Shown: positions 1-9,361, numbered from the stretch's first letter. The stretch is DNA of 64,000 nucleotides from Thalassotalea piscium (GCF_030295935.1 NZ_AP027362.1:1364001-1428000); one strand, 5' to 3'. Made by a program: numbers and translations. Notes: generated by a model from the letters alone, not told the origin.

Positions 1-828
1 GGCGGTCGTCGTGGAGGTGGACAATCTCGCGCTCGTCGTGGATCAGATTTACGCTACAACTTAGACCTTACACTTGAAGAAGCCGTCAAAGGTAAAACCT
101 TAGAAATAAAAGTACCAACCTATGTTAGCTGCGACCCATGTAATGGTAGCGGTGCTAAAAAAGGCACTAGTGCTAAAACATGTACTACTTGTCATGGGCA
201 TGGTCAAGTTCAGATGCGTCAGGGACTATTTGCTGTTCAGCAAACATGTCCAACCTGTTCTGGTAATGGTAAGGTGATTGCTGATCCTTGTACTTCTTGT
301 CATGGTCAAGGCCGTGTTGAGAAAACCAAAACCTTGTCCGTTAAAATTCCACCAGGTGTTGATACCGGTGACAGAATTAGGTTGTCAGGCGAAGGTGAAG
401 CCGGAGAGCATGGCGCACCTGCTGGTGACTTATATGTTCAAGCAAACGTTAGAGAGCATAAGATATTTGTACGAGACGAAAACAGTCTATACTGTGAAGT
501 GCCAATTGGATTTACAACGGCCGCATTAGGTGGAGAAATAGAAGTACCTACGCTAGAAGGTAAAGTTAAGCTTAAAATACCAAAAGAAACACAAACAGGT
601 AAAATGTTTCGCTTACGTGGTAAAGGAGTTAAATCTGTTCGAAGTGCAACTGTTGGCGACTTAATGTGTAAAGTTGTAATTGAAACGCCTGTTAACTTAT
701 CAGGTGATCAAGCTGATTTACTACGTCAACTTGATGAAAAAATGGGTAAAAGTTCAAAAAAACATAGCCCAAAAGAAACCGGCTTCTTTGACGGCGTAAA
801 GAAATTTTTTGATGATTTAAAGTCTTAA
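1..828 (+). CDS. dnaJ: Chaperone DnaJ, C-terminal part (5' end outside window)
   Basis: Co-chaperone that delivers unfolded clients to DnaK and stimulates its ATPase in the cytoplasm. The reading frame is open from base 1, so the J domain and part of the Gly-rich linker lie upstream of the window. Visible are a G/R-rich linker remnant (GGRRGGG), then the four zinc-binding CxxCxGxG motifs ([32 protein letters not shown]) and the two beta-sandwich client-binding domains. Four intact zinc motifs identify a type I DnaJ rather than the CbpA type found at 57-58 kb in this window. The dnaK partner is expected just upstream but is not visible. A terminator follows, so the operon ends here. Confidence 0.97.
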   Translation, partial: GGRRGGGQSRARRGSDLRYNLDLTLEEAVKGKTLEIKVPTYVSCDPCNGSGAKKGTSAKTCTTCHGHGQVQMRQGLFAVQQTCPTCSGNGKVIADPCTSCHGQGRVEKTKTLSVKIPPGVDTGDRIRLSGEGEAGEHGAPAGDLYVQANVREHKIFVRDENSLYCEVPIGFTTAALGGEIEVPTLEGKVKLKIPKETQTGKMFRLRGKGVKSVRSATVGDLMCKVVIETPVNLSGDQADLLRQLDEKMGKSSKKHSPKETGFFDGVKKFFDDLKS

Positions 829-857
829 GTTTATTTTTGCGTAAATTAAGAAAATAT

Positions 858-887
858 AAGCCTTGCGATAGCAGGGCTTTTTTTATT
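858..887 (+). terminator. Rho-independent terminator after dnaJ
   Basis: Stem AAGCCTTGC / GCAGGGCTT with loop GATA followed by a run of T, 30 bp after the dnaJ stop. Confidence 0.85.
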
Positions 888-904
888 ATTTTTTAAACAT
901 AATA

Positions 905-1060
905 CCAGCTTCATTAATTAAGTGATCTATTTTATACGCAGTGAAAACAGTCAAATACAAGGCATTGATTTTCATAACTAGTTATTCTAGTTATAAAATA
1001 AATAACGCAGTAGTTGATTGTTTTAACCAGTAGAAATGATCACATAGTTAGTGAGATTGG
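905..1060. repeat. MITE-like element, family A, copy 1
   Basis: About 156 bp, flanked on both sides by TA (903-904, 1061-1062). Imperfect inverted ends: CCAGCTTCATTAATTAAGTG at one end and, on the opposite strand, CCAATCTCACTAACTATGTG. It has no coding capacity. It lacks a central module of about 50 bp (containing the CTACAAGGATGTAG hairpin) that is present in the copies at 29.0, 35.0 and 40.5 kb. It lies directly beside a family B element. Confidence 0.8.
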
Positions 1061-1068
1061 TATAATTA

Positions 1069-1297
1069 ACCTGAGTTCGGATAAGCTAAGTACACCAAAG
1101 CTAAGATTTTCGCATGTATCTGCGTATAATTTGCTACTAATAGCCAGCTATTAGGTACACAAATCAGCCTTGATTCACACAAAACTTTTAGCATTGGTTG
1201 AGTTACAATGCACCTAGTACTTATAAAAAGTCACCTAAAGCACTGTAAACTATTATTTTAAGTGTTTTTATGCACATCCATTATCCCGAACTCAGGT
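1069..1297. repeat. MITE-like element, family B, copy 1
   Basis: 229 bp with inverted ends ACCTGAGTTCGGATAA / TTATCCCGAACTCAGGT and TA on each side (1067-1068, 1298-1299), as expected for an IS630/Tc1-type target duplication. Nearly identical to the copy at 47820-48049. It ends 24 bp before the next gene and so may carry or displace that gene's promoter. Confidence 0.82.
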
Positions 1298-1321
1298 TAA
1301 TTACTACGGTGGAAGATTTTA

Positions 1322-1981
1322 ATGTTTAGAGTTTGTATTGTTTTATTATTTAGCTTACTAAGTGTATTAGTGGCAGCTCAAGAACAAGCGTTACCTCCCT
1401 TAGAATCTAAATATGAGGCTAGCCATGCCATGGTGTTGTTTACCCACAATTCAATCGTTTATGCTTATAATTTGCCACAATATAATTTGCCAAGTAATGT
1501 TCAAGTTTTATACAAACTTGAGGTAAAAGATGTCGCTTTACTACAATTGGTTAGAGATGCCCAAATAGTTACCATTAAACCTGAAGTCTTTAATATTCAG
1601 CGGTTAATGCAAGGTGAAGAACTTACAATAAACGCAGATATTTACATGGGGCACTTTGAACGAGACGGCATGCTAGTTCATGAAAAAAGACCGTTAACTT
1701 TTGCTAAAAAGCTTTATGCGCGTTATATGGCAGATTTACAAGCATCGAGTAAAAAGCAAATTTATGATGTAGTACCGTTGAATAAAAATAACAAAATATA
1801 TATCCATCAAATTCAGCAACCACCTAGCTATGATCACGTTATTCATATCGATATTGAAGCCAGTTGTTTGTCTACGTTTAATACGAGTTCGCCAGTGCCA
1901 AAACGTAGCGAATTACAATATAAGTTTATTAATTGCGGGACAATGAAACCGTTATACTACGAAACTAAAGACTTTCAGTAG
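1322..1981 (+). CDS. Hypothetical secreted protein
   Basis: Family not recognised. The 219-residue product starts with a clear signal peptide (residues 1-19, hydrophobic core IVLLFSLLSVLVA, cleavage likely after AAQ), so it is probably periplasmic. The rest is soluble, with two cysteines in the last third (ASCLST and NCGTMK) that could form a disulfide. No transmembrane segment or catalytic motif was seen after the signal. The start is supported by a GGTGGAAG ribosome site 8 bp upstream. A MITE-like element ends 24 bp before the gene. The gene converges on the lrp-type gene, with 25 bp between the stops. Confidence 0.7.
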   Translation: MFRVCIVLLFSLLSVLVAAQEQALPPLESKYEASHAMVLFTHNSIVYAYNLPQYNLPSNVQVLYKLEVKDVALLQLVRDAQIVTIKPEVFNIQRLMQGEELTINADIYMGHFERDGMLVHEKRPLTFAKKLYARYMADLQASSKKQIYDVVPLNKNNKIYIHQIQQPPSYDHVIHIDIEASCLSTFNTSSPVPKRSELQYKFINCGTMKPLYYETKDFQ

Positions 1982-2006
1982 TACTTCGCTAAGTTGTTCG
2001 TTGATA

Positions 2007-2477
2007 TTAATCATCTTCAAAGCTAGGCAAAACACCGCTTCGGCTATATTCAAATATTAATGAGGTTTCAACCGTTTGCACTTCATCGCGAGAGGTTACT
2101 GCGTTGAAAACAAATTGGCGAAGATGCTCGCTGTCTTTAACTGACATATGAATAAAGTAGTCATAATTACCACCCATATGATAAAGGCTAACTATTTCGG
2201 GTAATTTTAATAAGTCATCGCGTAATTGGTTTACAATTTCCTCGGAGTAGGGCTGTAATCTAACCGCTGCAATGGCTTCAATATTACCACCAATGCATTT
2301 AAAGTTAATTGAGATGTGAGAACCTTTGATTATGCCTTTAGCTTTCATGCGCTTAACCCGCTCTAAGCAAGTTGATGGAGCAATACCTATTTGAGCGGCT
2401 AATTCTTTATTCGTTATATCAGCATCCTTAAATAAAATTGTTAATATACGTAAATCAATATCGTCTAATTTTTTCAT
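2007..2477 (-). CDS. Lrp/AsnC-family transcriptional regulator
   Basis: 156 residues, the standard length of the family. The N-terminal winged helix-turn-helix (residues 1-50) contains NKELAAQIGIAPSTCLERVK, the typical AsnC/Lrp recognition region. The C-terminal RAM/ligand domain carries the expected GxYDYFIHM-type strand (GGNYDYFIHM). Lrp-family proteins bind amino acids and form octamers or hexadecamers on DNA. The effector and targets of this one cannot be deduced. It is transcribed divergently from nhaA across about 225 bp, which makes nhaA or its own promoter possible targets (inference only). Confidence 0.93.
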   Translation of the reverse strand: MKKLDDIDLRILTILFKDADITNKELAAQIGIAPSTCLERVKRMKAKGIIKGSHISINFKCIGGNIEAIAAVRLQPYSEEIVNQLRDDLLKLPEIVSLYHMGGNYDYFIHMSVKDSEHLRQFVFNAVTSRDEVQTVETSLIFEYSRSGVLPSFEDD

Positions 2478-2703
2478 TTCGGTTCCTAATAATGTATGTC
2501 TTTTAGCGAGTTAGCAAATACTACTATACTTATTTATGAGCTTTTAACTAGTAATAAATGGTGCAAATTAAAATAATTGTCGATTTTTTGTGCTTTTATC
2601 GAATTTACCTCAATTAAGCTGACATATTTATCAAATACTGTGGTAAATCTAGTGAATTTGACATATTATGTCTTTCGGTTGATTTTCAGTAGGAGAGATA
2701 AGT

Positions 2704-3906
2704 ATTAAAGCGATTCAAGATTTTTTAAGATTAGAGGCCGCAAGTGGCATTATTTTAATGTTTGCTGCCATAGCTGCAATGATTGTAGCAAATTCCCCTC
2801 TTACACATTTTTACGATATGTTTTTAAGTATCCCCGTACAAGTTTCTGCGGGTAGCTTTATTATCGCTAAACCTTTACTGCTGTGGATTAACGATGGTTT
2901 AATGGCATTATTCTTCTTCTTAGTTGGTTTGGAGTTAAAAAGAGAGTTTATTGAAGGTGACTTATCTAAACCTGGCCAGATCACTTTACCCGCAATAGGT
3001 GCTGTTGGTGGTATGGTAATTCCTGCACTTTGTTATGCTGCATTCAACTACGAAGACGGCAGTGCCCTTGATGGTTGGGCAATTCCTATGGCTACAGATA
3101 TCGCATTTGCGTTAGGTATTTTAGCGTTAATCGGTTCAAAAGTACCTCTGCAAGTTAAAGTGTTTTTAACTTCCCTCGCTATTTTTGATGATTTAGGTGC
3201 CATTATTATTATTGCCTTATTTTATACAGAGCAGCTTTCTATTACCTCACTTACTGTTTCTACAGTTGTGATTGTTTCTTTATTCATACTTAATCGTAAA
3301 GGCGTTAAAGATACTGCCCCGTATATATTTTTAGGTATTGTACTTTGGGTTGCTGTGTTAAAGTCAGGTGTGCATGCAACACTTGCCGGTGTAGTACTTG
3401 CATTATTTATTCCCATAAAAGGGCGAGAAGGTGAACCTTCGCCATTAAAACTCTTAGAAAACAACTTACATTCGCTTGTAGCTTTTATCATTCTTCCTGT
3501 TTTTGCTTTTGCAAATGCAGGTATAAACTTGTCTGGTGTAGGTTTGAATGAAGTAATGGCACCCGTTCCGTTAGGTATTATTGTAGGCTTATTTGTTGGT
3601 AAACAAATTGGTGTTTTTGGTTTTTGTTTTGTTGCCATTAAGCTTGGACTCGCTAAACTTCCTGACAATATGAATTTATCGCTTTTATACGGAATAGCCT
3701 TACTTTGTGGAGTTGGTTTTACAATGAGTTTATTTATCGGCTCACTTGCTTTTGAAGAAGGTGGTGAAAGCTTAATGTATCAAGATCGTTTAGGCATTAT
3801 TGTTGGTTCCTTAATATCAGGGATATTGGGTTATTTAGTGATAAAGTTTCAGGTGAAAAAACGCTTTGGTACTGATAAACCCTTAACCGTAAGCCAAAAC
3901 CAGTAA
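2704..3906 (+). CDS. nhaA: Na+/H+ antiporter NhaA, probable ATT start
   Basis: Inner-membrane electrogenic antiporter exchanging cytoplasmic Na+ for 2 H+, for pH and sodium homeostasis. The essential double aspartate is present in AIFDDLGAIIIIA, as is ATDIAFALG. The whole protein is a bundle of hydrophobic helices, about 400 residues with this start. The first ATG in frame is at 2758, but the preceding 18 codons encode the conserved N-terminus (IKAIQDFLRLEAASGIIL) and are preceded by AGGAGA at 2691-2696, 7 bp before an ATT. No ATG, GTG or TTG exists between the in-frame stop at 2680 and 2758. Initiation at ATT (2704), or less likely ATA (2698), is therefore inferred. A terminator follows. Confidence 0.93.
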   Translation: MKAIQDFLRLEAASGIILMFAAIAAMIVANSPLTHFYDMFLSIPVQVSAGSFIIAKPLLLWINDGLMALFFFLVGLELKREFIEGDLSKPGQITLPAIGAVGGMVIPALCYAAFNYEDGSALDGWAIPMATDIAFALGILALIGSKVPLQVKVFLTSLAIFDDLGAIIIIALFYTEQLSITSLTVSTVVIVSLFILNRKGVKDTAPYIFLGIVLWVAVLKSGVHATLAGVVLALFIPIKGREGEPSPLKLLENNLHSLVAFIILPVFAFANAGINLSGVGLNEVMAPVPLGIIVGLFVGKQIGVFGFCFVAIKLGLAKLPDNMNLSLLYGIALLCGVGFTMSLFIGSLAFEEGGESLMYQDRLGIIVGSLISGILGYLVIKFQVKKRFGTDKPLTVSQNQ

Positions 3907-3925
3907 CTGCGCATATAAATGAATA

Positions 3926-3954
3926 AAATGGCGATGTAATCATCGCCATTTTTA
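3926..3954 (+). terminator. Terminator after nhaA
   Basis: Hairpin AAATGGCGATG / CATCGCCATTT with a TAAT loop followed by T residues, 20 bp after the nhaA stop. Confidence 0.85.
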
Positions 3955-3999
3955 GTTAGAATACAGACAAATTTTTACATACGCTCTATTGCCGCTTTA

Positions 4000-4551
4000 A
4001 TGCAACATCAGTATCAAACCTTAATAATGCTTTTTAAGCAGACTTTCTTTAGCCAATATAATACGCGATTGGTGAAAGGTGCAAAAGAGCCTGTTTATCT
4101 ACCCGCAAATAATCAATGCAATTACCATCAAATTATTTTTGCTCATGGCTATTTTGCCAGTGCATTACATGAAATTGCGCATTGGTGCATAGCAGGAGAA
4201 TCGCGTCGCTTATTAGAAGATTATGGTTATTGGTATGTGCCTGACGGTCGTGATCAACAACAGCAGAATCAATTTGAACACGTTGAAGTAAAACCACAGG
4301 CGCTTGAGTGGGCATTTTGTGTGGCTGCAAATAAGCCCTTTAATGTATCAGCAGATAACTTAAATGGTTGCGAGGCTGATACAACAGGGTTTAGGCTGAA
4401 TGTTTATCAACAAGTACAATGCTACTTAAAAAATGGCTTTCCTGAAAGAGCGAATAAATTTATTCATGCGTTAGCACAATATTATCAAGTGAGTATCCCG
4501 TTAACGTTGTCACAATTTGAATTAGATCACGAGTTATATCAACATGTTTAA
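4000..4551 (+). CDS. epmC: Elongation factor P hydroxylase EpmC
   Basis: Hydroxylates the beta-lysylated lysine of elongation factor P, the last step of EF-P modification after EpmA and EpmB. The 183-residue length and sequence match the YfcM/EpmC family throughout: FNTRL-like SQYNTRLVKGAKEP near the N-terminus, the metal-binding LHEIAHWCIAG around residues 52-62, then GYWYVPDGRD and VEVKPQALEW. EpmA and EpmB are not in the window. The gene overlaps the next one by 8 bp (ATGTTTAA), so the two are translationally coupled. Confidence 0.95.
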   Translation: MQHQYQTLIMLFKQTFFSQYNTRLVKGAKEPVYLPANNQCNYHQIIFAHGYFASALHEIAHWCIAGESRRLLEDYGYWYVPDGRDQQQQNQFEHVEVKPQALEWAFCVAANKPFNVSADNLNGCEADTTGFRLNVYQQVQCYLKNGFPERANKFIHALAQYYQVSIPLTLSQFELDHELYQHV

Positions 4552-5668
4552 ATTAGGCTTAATTATTAATCCCATTGCTGGTATTGGTGGTAGTGTAGCG
4601 CTAAAAGGAAGTGATGGAGAAGGTATTGCCGAGCAAGCATTAGCGCTTGGTGCTACAGCAAAGTCAAATGAAAGAGCACAGTATGCGCTTGAAATTTTAG
4701 CCCCTTACTCTGATCAAATTAAAATATTTACGGCAAGTGGTTTAATGGGGGAAGATACGGCTAAGGCTTTAGGTTTTGATGTTACAGTTGTTCATCAAAC
4801 CCCTTCAGATAAAACATCAGCAACAGACACCGAAACTACGGTTAACGCATTATTTGCGCAAAATATAGATTTACTATTGTTTGCAGGTGGAGATGGCACT
4901 GCGCGTAATATCTGTAATATGGTGGGTGATCACTTTCCGGTACTGGGAGTTCCTGCTGGTTGTAAAATTCATTCAGGTGTTTACGCCGTTACGCCAAAAG
5001 CAGCAGGAAGAGTAGTGGAACTAATGGTGACCAACCAATTAGTAACATTAACTGATGCTGATGTAATGGACATTGATGAATCACTGTTTCGTGAAGGTGT
5101 GGTTAAAGCAAAACGCTATGGCGAAATGCAAGTACCCTGCGAGTTGCGCTATGTGCAGGCGGTAAAGTCGGGTGGCAAAGAATCTGACGAACTAGTGCTA
5201 CAAGATATTGCAGCAGATGTGATTAATCAGATGGACGAACAGTTATTTATTATTGGCTCTGGCTCTACCACTGCATTTTTAATGGAAGAGCTAGGGATAA
5301 ATAATACTTTGCTAGGTGTTGACGTTATTCAAGAGCAAACCTTAATTAAAAACGACGTAACAGAGCCTGAACTATGGGCGTTAATTGAGTCAAGCGAGCA
5401 AGAAATAAAATTAGTTATCACTTTAATAGGTGGCCAAGGCCATATTTTTGGACGAGGTAATCAACAACTAAGCCCACGTATTATTAAGAGGGTCGGAAAA
5501 AGTAATATTATTATCATTGCAACTAAAGCAAAATTAATGGCGTTAAATTCAAGACCATTAATTGTTGATACCGGCAGTAATGAAGTCGACCAATTATTAT
5601 CAGGATTTATGCCAGTAACCACAGGTTATAATGACCAAGTACTTTATCCTGTGGCGAGTCCGCAATAG
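4544..5668 (+). CDS. ATP-NAD kinase-like / AcoX-type protein
   Basis: 374 residues of the NAD-kinase-like superfamily. The N-terminus reads GLIINPIAGIGGSVALKGSDG and a GGDGTARNI motif near residue 115 is the GGDGT nucleotide-binding signature of NAD and lipid kinases. The following GVPAGCKIHSGVYAVTP stretch is also typical. It is longer than the housekeeping NAD kinase (about 290 residues) and matches the 'ATP-NAD kinase family / acetoin catabolism protein X-like' group. The true substrate is not known to me. The start overlaps the epmC stop and the yfcL-type gene follows within 20 bp, so the three form one operon. Confidence 0.85.
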   Translation: MFKLGLIINPIAGIGGSVALKGSDGEGIAEQALALGATAKSNERAQYALEILAPYSDQIKIFTASGLMGEDTAKALGFDVTVVHQTPSDKTSATDTETTVNALFAQNIDLLLFAGGDGTARNICNMVGDHFPVLGVPAGCKIHSGVYAVTPKAAGRVVELMVTNQLVTLTDADVMDIDESLFREGVVKAKRYGEMQVPCELRYVQAVKSGGKESDELVLQDIAADVINQMDEQLFIIGSGSTTAFLMEELGINNTLLGVDVIQEQTLIKNDVTEPELWALIESSEQEIKLVITLIGGQGHIFGRGNQQLSPRIIKRVGKSNIIIIATKAKLMALNSRPLIVDTGSNEVDQLLSGFMPVTTGYNDQVLYPVASPQ

Positions 5669-5686
5669 TATATTATGGAGAACAAT

Positions 5687-5959
5687 GTGAAATTTGAAAA
5701 CTTAACTCAGTTGTATCAACACTTAGATGATTTAGTCGCTAATGAAGCGAGTGATGATGAGTTATTTGCAAGCAGTTATTTACGAGGATTTATTAGTTTA
5801 GCTGCTAGCCAGTATGGTGATGAATCACAAGTGCTATCACAGGAATTAGCTATTGATATTTCTGAAAAATTACAATCAGCACGAACTGAACTGTCGCCAG
5901 ATGATAGAGCAATTGTGAAGCAATATTGGGCAGAATTAAGCCAAGCCTTCACTGCTTAA
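5687..5959 (+). CDS. yfcL: YfcL family protein
   Basis: Small cytoplasmic protein of unknown function, about 90 residues, resembling enterobacterial YfcL by the central ASDDELFASSYLRGFISLA motif and the C-terminal LSPDDRAIVKQYW region. In enterobacteria yfcL is also next to epmC and mnmC, which supports the call. I prefer the GTG at 5687, which has GGAG about 6 bp upstream, over the ATG at 5675 that overlaps this ribosome site. It is the last gene of the epmC operon and converges on mnmC. Confidence 0.85.
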   Translation: MKFENLTQLYQHLDDLVANEASDDELFASSYLRGFISLAASQYGDESQVLSQELAIDISEKLQSARTELSPDDRAIVKQYWAELSQAFTA

Positions 5960-5990
5960 GTTAAGACTTAAGTTTATGCTTACGCTTAAA

Positions 5991-7979
5991 TTAATTATCT
6001 ACACTCACCTGACGTTTTATTATGTCACGAATAATAAAGCGATTTGGCGCAAGGTTAAATAGCATTTGTGTATCTACAGGGTAAGGGTAACCACACAGAT
6101 CTGCAGTTAAAATTTCCGCGAGCAACGGGGCAGTGCACAATCCACGAGCCCCTAAACCTGTCAGCGTATATAAATTATCTATGCTAGGTGCGGGCGTATT
6201 AAAACGCCAATTTTTATCTTTTGCCAAATGTGCGTAGCTAACTTTGTGCGCGCTAATATCAGGCATTGCGCCAACAACAGGGATATGATCAGGTGTCATA
6301 CACCTTAATCGTGCTTTACTTGATGCCACATCTGATAATTGCCAGTTAACAAGGTCAGGTAAACATTTATTGAGCATATTAAGATTATATTCATCATCTG
6401 CTATCACAGCTTCTGTGCTAAAAGTGTCTTTATCAAATGTAGCACCAATACAGTGCACACCTTTATTTTTTGGTGTTAAATATCCTTTATGACAGATAAC
6501 TGTTGATAATTTGCTGGTATGCTCATTAGCATGCATTGCACTTATTTGTCCCCTCACTGAAGTTAACGGTAGTGTGCTGTTAACATTTAGTGGTATTGCT
6601 TCGGCGCCGCCTGTAAGTACAACAATACGAGCAGATATAGCTCCTTGATTAGTGTTAATTTGCCACTTTTTATTTTCAAGTTGCGTTAACGAAGTTACCT
6701 CAATATTATTTTTAATTCTTAAGTTATTAGTACTCGATGCTGCTTTAAAAATTTGTTGCACAAGCTCTGCTGGGGCGATCCAGCCTGCACGAGGCATAAA
6801 TAAACCACCGTAGGCTAAAGGTAAATTGGCAATGCTACTTGCTTTGTCTTGGTCAACACTGTGAATTAACGATGTTGGCCATGCTTTATGTTGGCTAAAT
6901 TGTTGCTGCCTTTTAACTAAGGATTCTTTATACGAAACTTCTAATAAGCCACACCAGTCATGGCTAAAGTGATAACCTTGATCAATAAGTTGTTGGTAAA
7001 AGATCACGGCATATTCAAAAGCCGATTGGTAAAAAAGACTAATATCATCTTTTTGTTGGTGCAATAACGGAAATAAAGCGCCAATTTTATTACTTGACGC
7101 ACCCTGAGCGATCGTATCGTCTTTACAGAGCAAGGTAACTTTTACGCCTTGCTGAGCAAGCATATATGCAGCACAAGCAGAGGCAATACCACCACCAATA
7201 ATGGTAACAAACTCAGGTTTGCTTATTTTTGGACGAATTTGGTAGCTTTTGCCTAAATTATTACCTTGTTGGTATACTCCTGTTAATACTTCTTTTTTTT
7301 GCCCAAGGTAGGTTTTTTTAAGCAATCTAAAACCAACATCTATCAGTTTTCTTCTTACATGACCTGCAACGGTAAAAGTGCTTATACTTGCCTGAGGCTT
7401 TGATAATCGAGCAATTTGTTCGAAAAGTGGAGCTTGCCACATATCGGGGTTTCTTGCCGGTGAAAAACCATCAAGAAACCAAGCATCTACATAGCCCTGT
7501 TTGCCGGTTTTAAGGCGTTTAAGTGCTTCTGTTGTATCTTTAAATATAAGGGTTAAGGTTATACGTCCATCAAGTAATTCTACTTGGTGATTTTGTGAAA
7601 AACTCTGCGGGTACTGTTCAATTAATAAATCTACTTTATCTGACAAGCTCGGAAAGATAGCTAAGGATTGTTTAATTTGTTCGCCAGTTAACGGAAATTT
7701 TTCAGTACTTATATAATGTAATTTAGCTTCTGAAAGCAGGTCTAACATAGAAAGATAAAGCTTTAAGGTTAAAATAAAGTTTAACCCAGTACCAAAGCCT
7801 GTTTCACCAATAGTTAACGTACCTTTGGTGTTTAGCAGCTTTTCTTTAATGTTATTGCCTTTAATAAAGACCTGCTCACTTTGCAGGTAACCAGATTCAG
7901 TATCAAAGTAGATATCGTCAAAGTTGTCTGAATAAACAGAGCCGTTAGCGTTAAAACTAATGTTGGGGTTATTGTTCAC
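5991..7979 (-). CDS. mnmC: Bifunctional tRNA 5-methylaminomethyl-2-thiouridine enzyme MnmC
   Basis: Completes the mnm5s2U34 wobble modification of tRNA. The C-terminal FAD domain removes the carboxymethyl group of cmnm5U and the N-terminal SAM domain methylates the resulting nm5U. The 662-residue product shows both: GETGFGTGLNF (SAM binding) and WFLDGFSPARNPDMW in the first 240 residues, then the Rossmann FAD motif VTIIGGGIASACAAYMLA from about residue 258 and GLGARGLCTAPLLAE near the C-terminus. It starts at GTG. It is divergent from fabB and convergent with yfcL, the same neighbourhood as in E. coli. Confidence 0.96.
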   Translation of the reverse strand: MNNNPNISFNANGSVYSDNFDDIYFDTESGYLQSEQVFIKGNNIKEKLLNTKGTLTIGETGFGTGLNFILTLKLYLSMLDLLSEAKLHYISTEKFPLTGEQIKQSLAIFPSLSDKVDLLIEQYPQSFSQNHQVELLDGRITLTLIFKDTTEALKRLKTGKQGYVDAWFLDGFSPARNPDMWQAPLFEQIARLSKPQASISTFTVAGHVRRKLIDVGFRLLKKTYLGQKKEVLTGVYQQGNNLGKSYQIRPKISKPEFVTIIGGGIASACAAYMLAQQGVKVTLLCKDDTIAQGASSNKIGALFPLLHQQKDDISLFYQSAFEYAVIFYQQLIDQGYHFSHDWCGLLEVSYKESLVKRQQQFSQHKAWPTSLIHSVDQDKASSIANLPLAYGGLFMPRAGWIAPAELVQQIFKAASSTNNLRIKNNIEVTSLTQLENKKWQINTNQGAISARIVVLTGGAEAIPLNVNSTLPLTSVRGQISAMHANEHTSKLSTVICHKGYLTPKNKGVHCIGATFDKDTFSTEAVIADDEYNLNMLNKCLPDLVNWQLSDVASSKARLRCMTPDHIPVVGAMPDISAHKVSYAHLAKDKNWRFNTPAPSIDNLYTLTGLGARGLCTAPLLAEILTADLCGYPYPVDTQMLFNLAPNRFIIRDIIKRQVSVDN

Positions 7980-8058
7980 AATTTACTGCAAATATTACTA
8001 TATCACTGAGTGTATTTTACCTATAATTCAGTGTCTTTGTCATGGTTTGTAAATAATC

Positions 8059-8076
8059 AGTGTACAAGTGTACGCT
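8059..8076. promoter_or_regulatory. FabR-type operator upstream of fabB
   Basis: AGTGTACAAGTGTACGCT, whose reverse complement is AGCGTACACTTGTACACT. This near-palindrome matches what I recall of the FabR operator (AGCGTACA-N2-TGT..). It lies 74-91 bp before the fabB start, where FabR represses unsaturated fatty acid genes in other gammaproteobacteria. fabR itself is not in the window. Confidence 0.7.
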
Positions 8077-8149
8077 GGACAGACCAGTTTGATGGGTAAA
8101 TATCTGTATGATACGCCCGTATTTTTAAAATTATTAGATGGTAAATTGA

Positions 8150-9361
8150 ATGAAACGTGTCGTAATCACCGGTTTAGGTATTGTCTCTAGTATTGGCAAC
8201 AACGCCGCAGAAGTATTAGCCTCATTAAAAGCAGGGCGTTCAGGTATCACAAAAGCAGAAAGCTTTGAAGAAAAAGGTCTCCGTAGTCAAGTGTGGGGTA
8301 ATCCTACACTTGACACTAAAGAGCATATCGATCGTAAAGCGCTTCGCTTTATGGGCGATGCAGCAGGTTATGCCTACGTAGCTATGCAAGAAGCTATTAA
8401 TGATGCCAAATTAACAGATGAACAAGTATCTAACTTTAGAACGGGTATTGTAGCTGGTTCTGGCGGTGCGTCTTCAGATAACGTTGTCAAGGCGGCAGAT
8501 ACCTTACGTGAAAAAGGCGTAAAGCGTGTAGGCCCTTATGCTGTGCCAAAAACAATGTCGAGTACATGTTCAGCATGTTTAGCGACACCTTTTAAAATTA
8601 AAGGCGTAAATTATTCAATTAGCTCTGCGTGTGCAACAAGTGCACATTGTATTGGTCATGCAGCAGAATTAATACAACTAGGCAAACAAGATATTGTTTT
8701 TGCTGGTGGTGGTGAAGAACTTGATTGGTCTTTAGCTATGATGTTTGATGCAATGGGGGCATTATCGTCTAAATATAACGATACGCCAGAAAAAGCTTCT
8801 CGCACTTACGATGCTAACCGTGACGGTTTTGTTATTTCTGGCGGCGGCGGCATGGTTGTTGTTGAAGAGTTAGAGCATGCACTAGCCCGTGGCGCACATA
8901 TCTATGCTGAAATTGTTGGCTATGGTGCAACTTCAGATGGCTTTGATATGGTAGCACCAAGTGGTGAAGGTGCTGTTCGTTGTATGCAACAAGCAATGCA
9001 TGGAGTAGAAGGTAAAGTTGATTACCTTAATACGCATGGTACATCAACGCCGGTTGGTGATGTAAAAGAATTAGGCGCAATTCAAGAGGTTTTCGGTAAA
9101 GATTCACCTGCAATCAGTGCAACTAAAGCTATGACTGGTCATGCGTTAGGTGCTGCAGGCGTTCATGAAGCGATCTACTCATTATTAATGATGGAGCATA
9201 GTTTTGTAGCCCCATCAATTAATATTGAAACACTTGACGAGCAAGCCCAAGGCTTGGATATTGTAACTGAAATGCGTGAAACTGAAATAAACATGGCTAT
9301 GTCTAACAGCTTTGGTTTTGGTGGAACAAACGCAACGTTATTGATGAAAAAGTACAAATAA
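8150..9361 (+). CDS. fabB: 3-oxoacyl-[acyl-carrier-protein] synthase I
   Basis: Condensing enzyme extending acyl-ACP with malonyl-ACP. FabB, with FabA, is required for unsaturated fatty acids and so for membrane fluidity in cold seawater. The 403-residue length is normal. The Cys-His-His triad is visible: Cys in [11 protein letters not shown] (about residue 163), His in [11 protein letters not shown] (about residue 298) and His in [11 protein letters not shown] (about residue 333), followed by [11 protein letters not shown]. The start [16 protein letters not shown] is family-typical. It sits behind a FabR-like operator and ends in a terminator before pdxB. Confidence 0.97.
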   Translation: MKRVVITGLGIVSSIGNNAAEVLASLKAGRSGITKAESFEEKGLRSQVWGNPTLDTKEHIDRKALRFMGDAAGYAYVAMQEAINDAKLTDEQVSNFRTGIVAGSGGASSDNVVKAADTLREKGVKRVGPYAVPKTMSSTCSACLATPFKIKGVNYSISSACATSAHCIGHAAELIQLGKQDIVFAGGGEELDWSLAMMFDAMGALSSKYNDTPEKASRTYDANRDGFVISGGGGMVVVEELEHALARGAHIYAEIVGYGATSDGFDMVAPSGEGAVRCMQQAMHGVEGKVDYLNTHGTSTPVGDVKELGAIQEVFGKDSPAISATKAMTGHALGAAGVHEAIYSLLMMEHSFVAPSINIETLDEQAQGLDIVTEMRETEINMAMSNSFGFGGTNATLLMKKYK

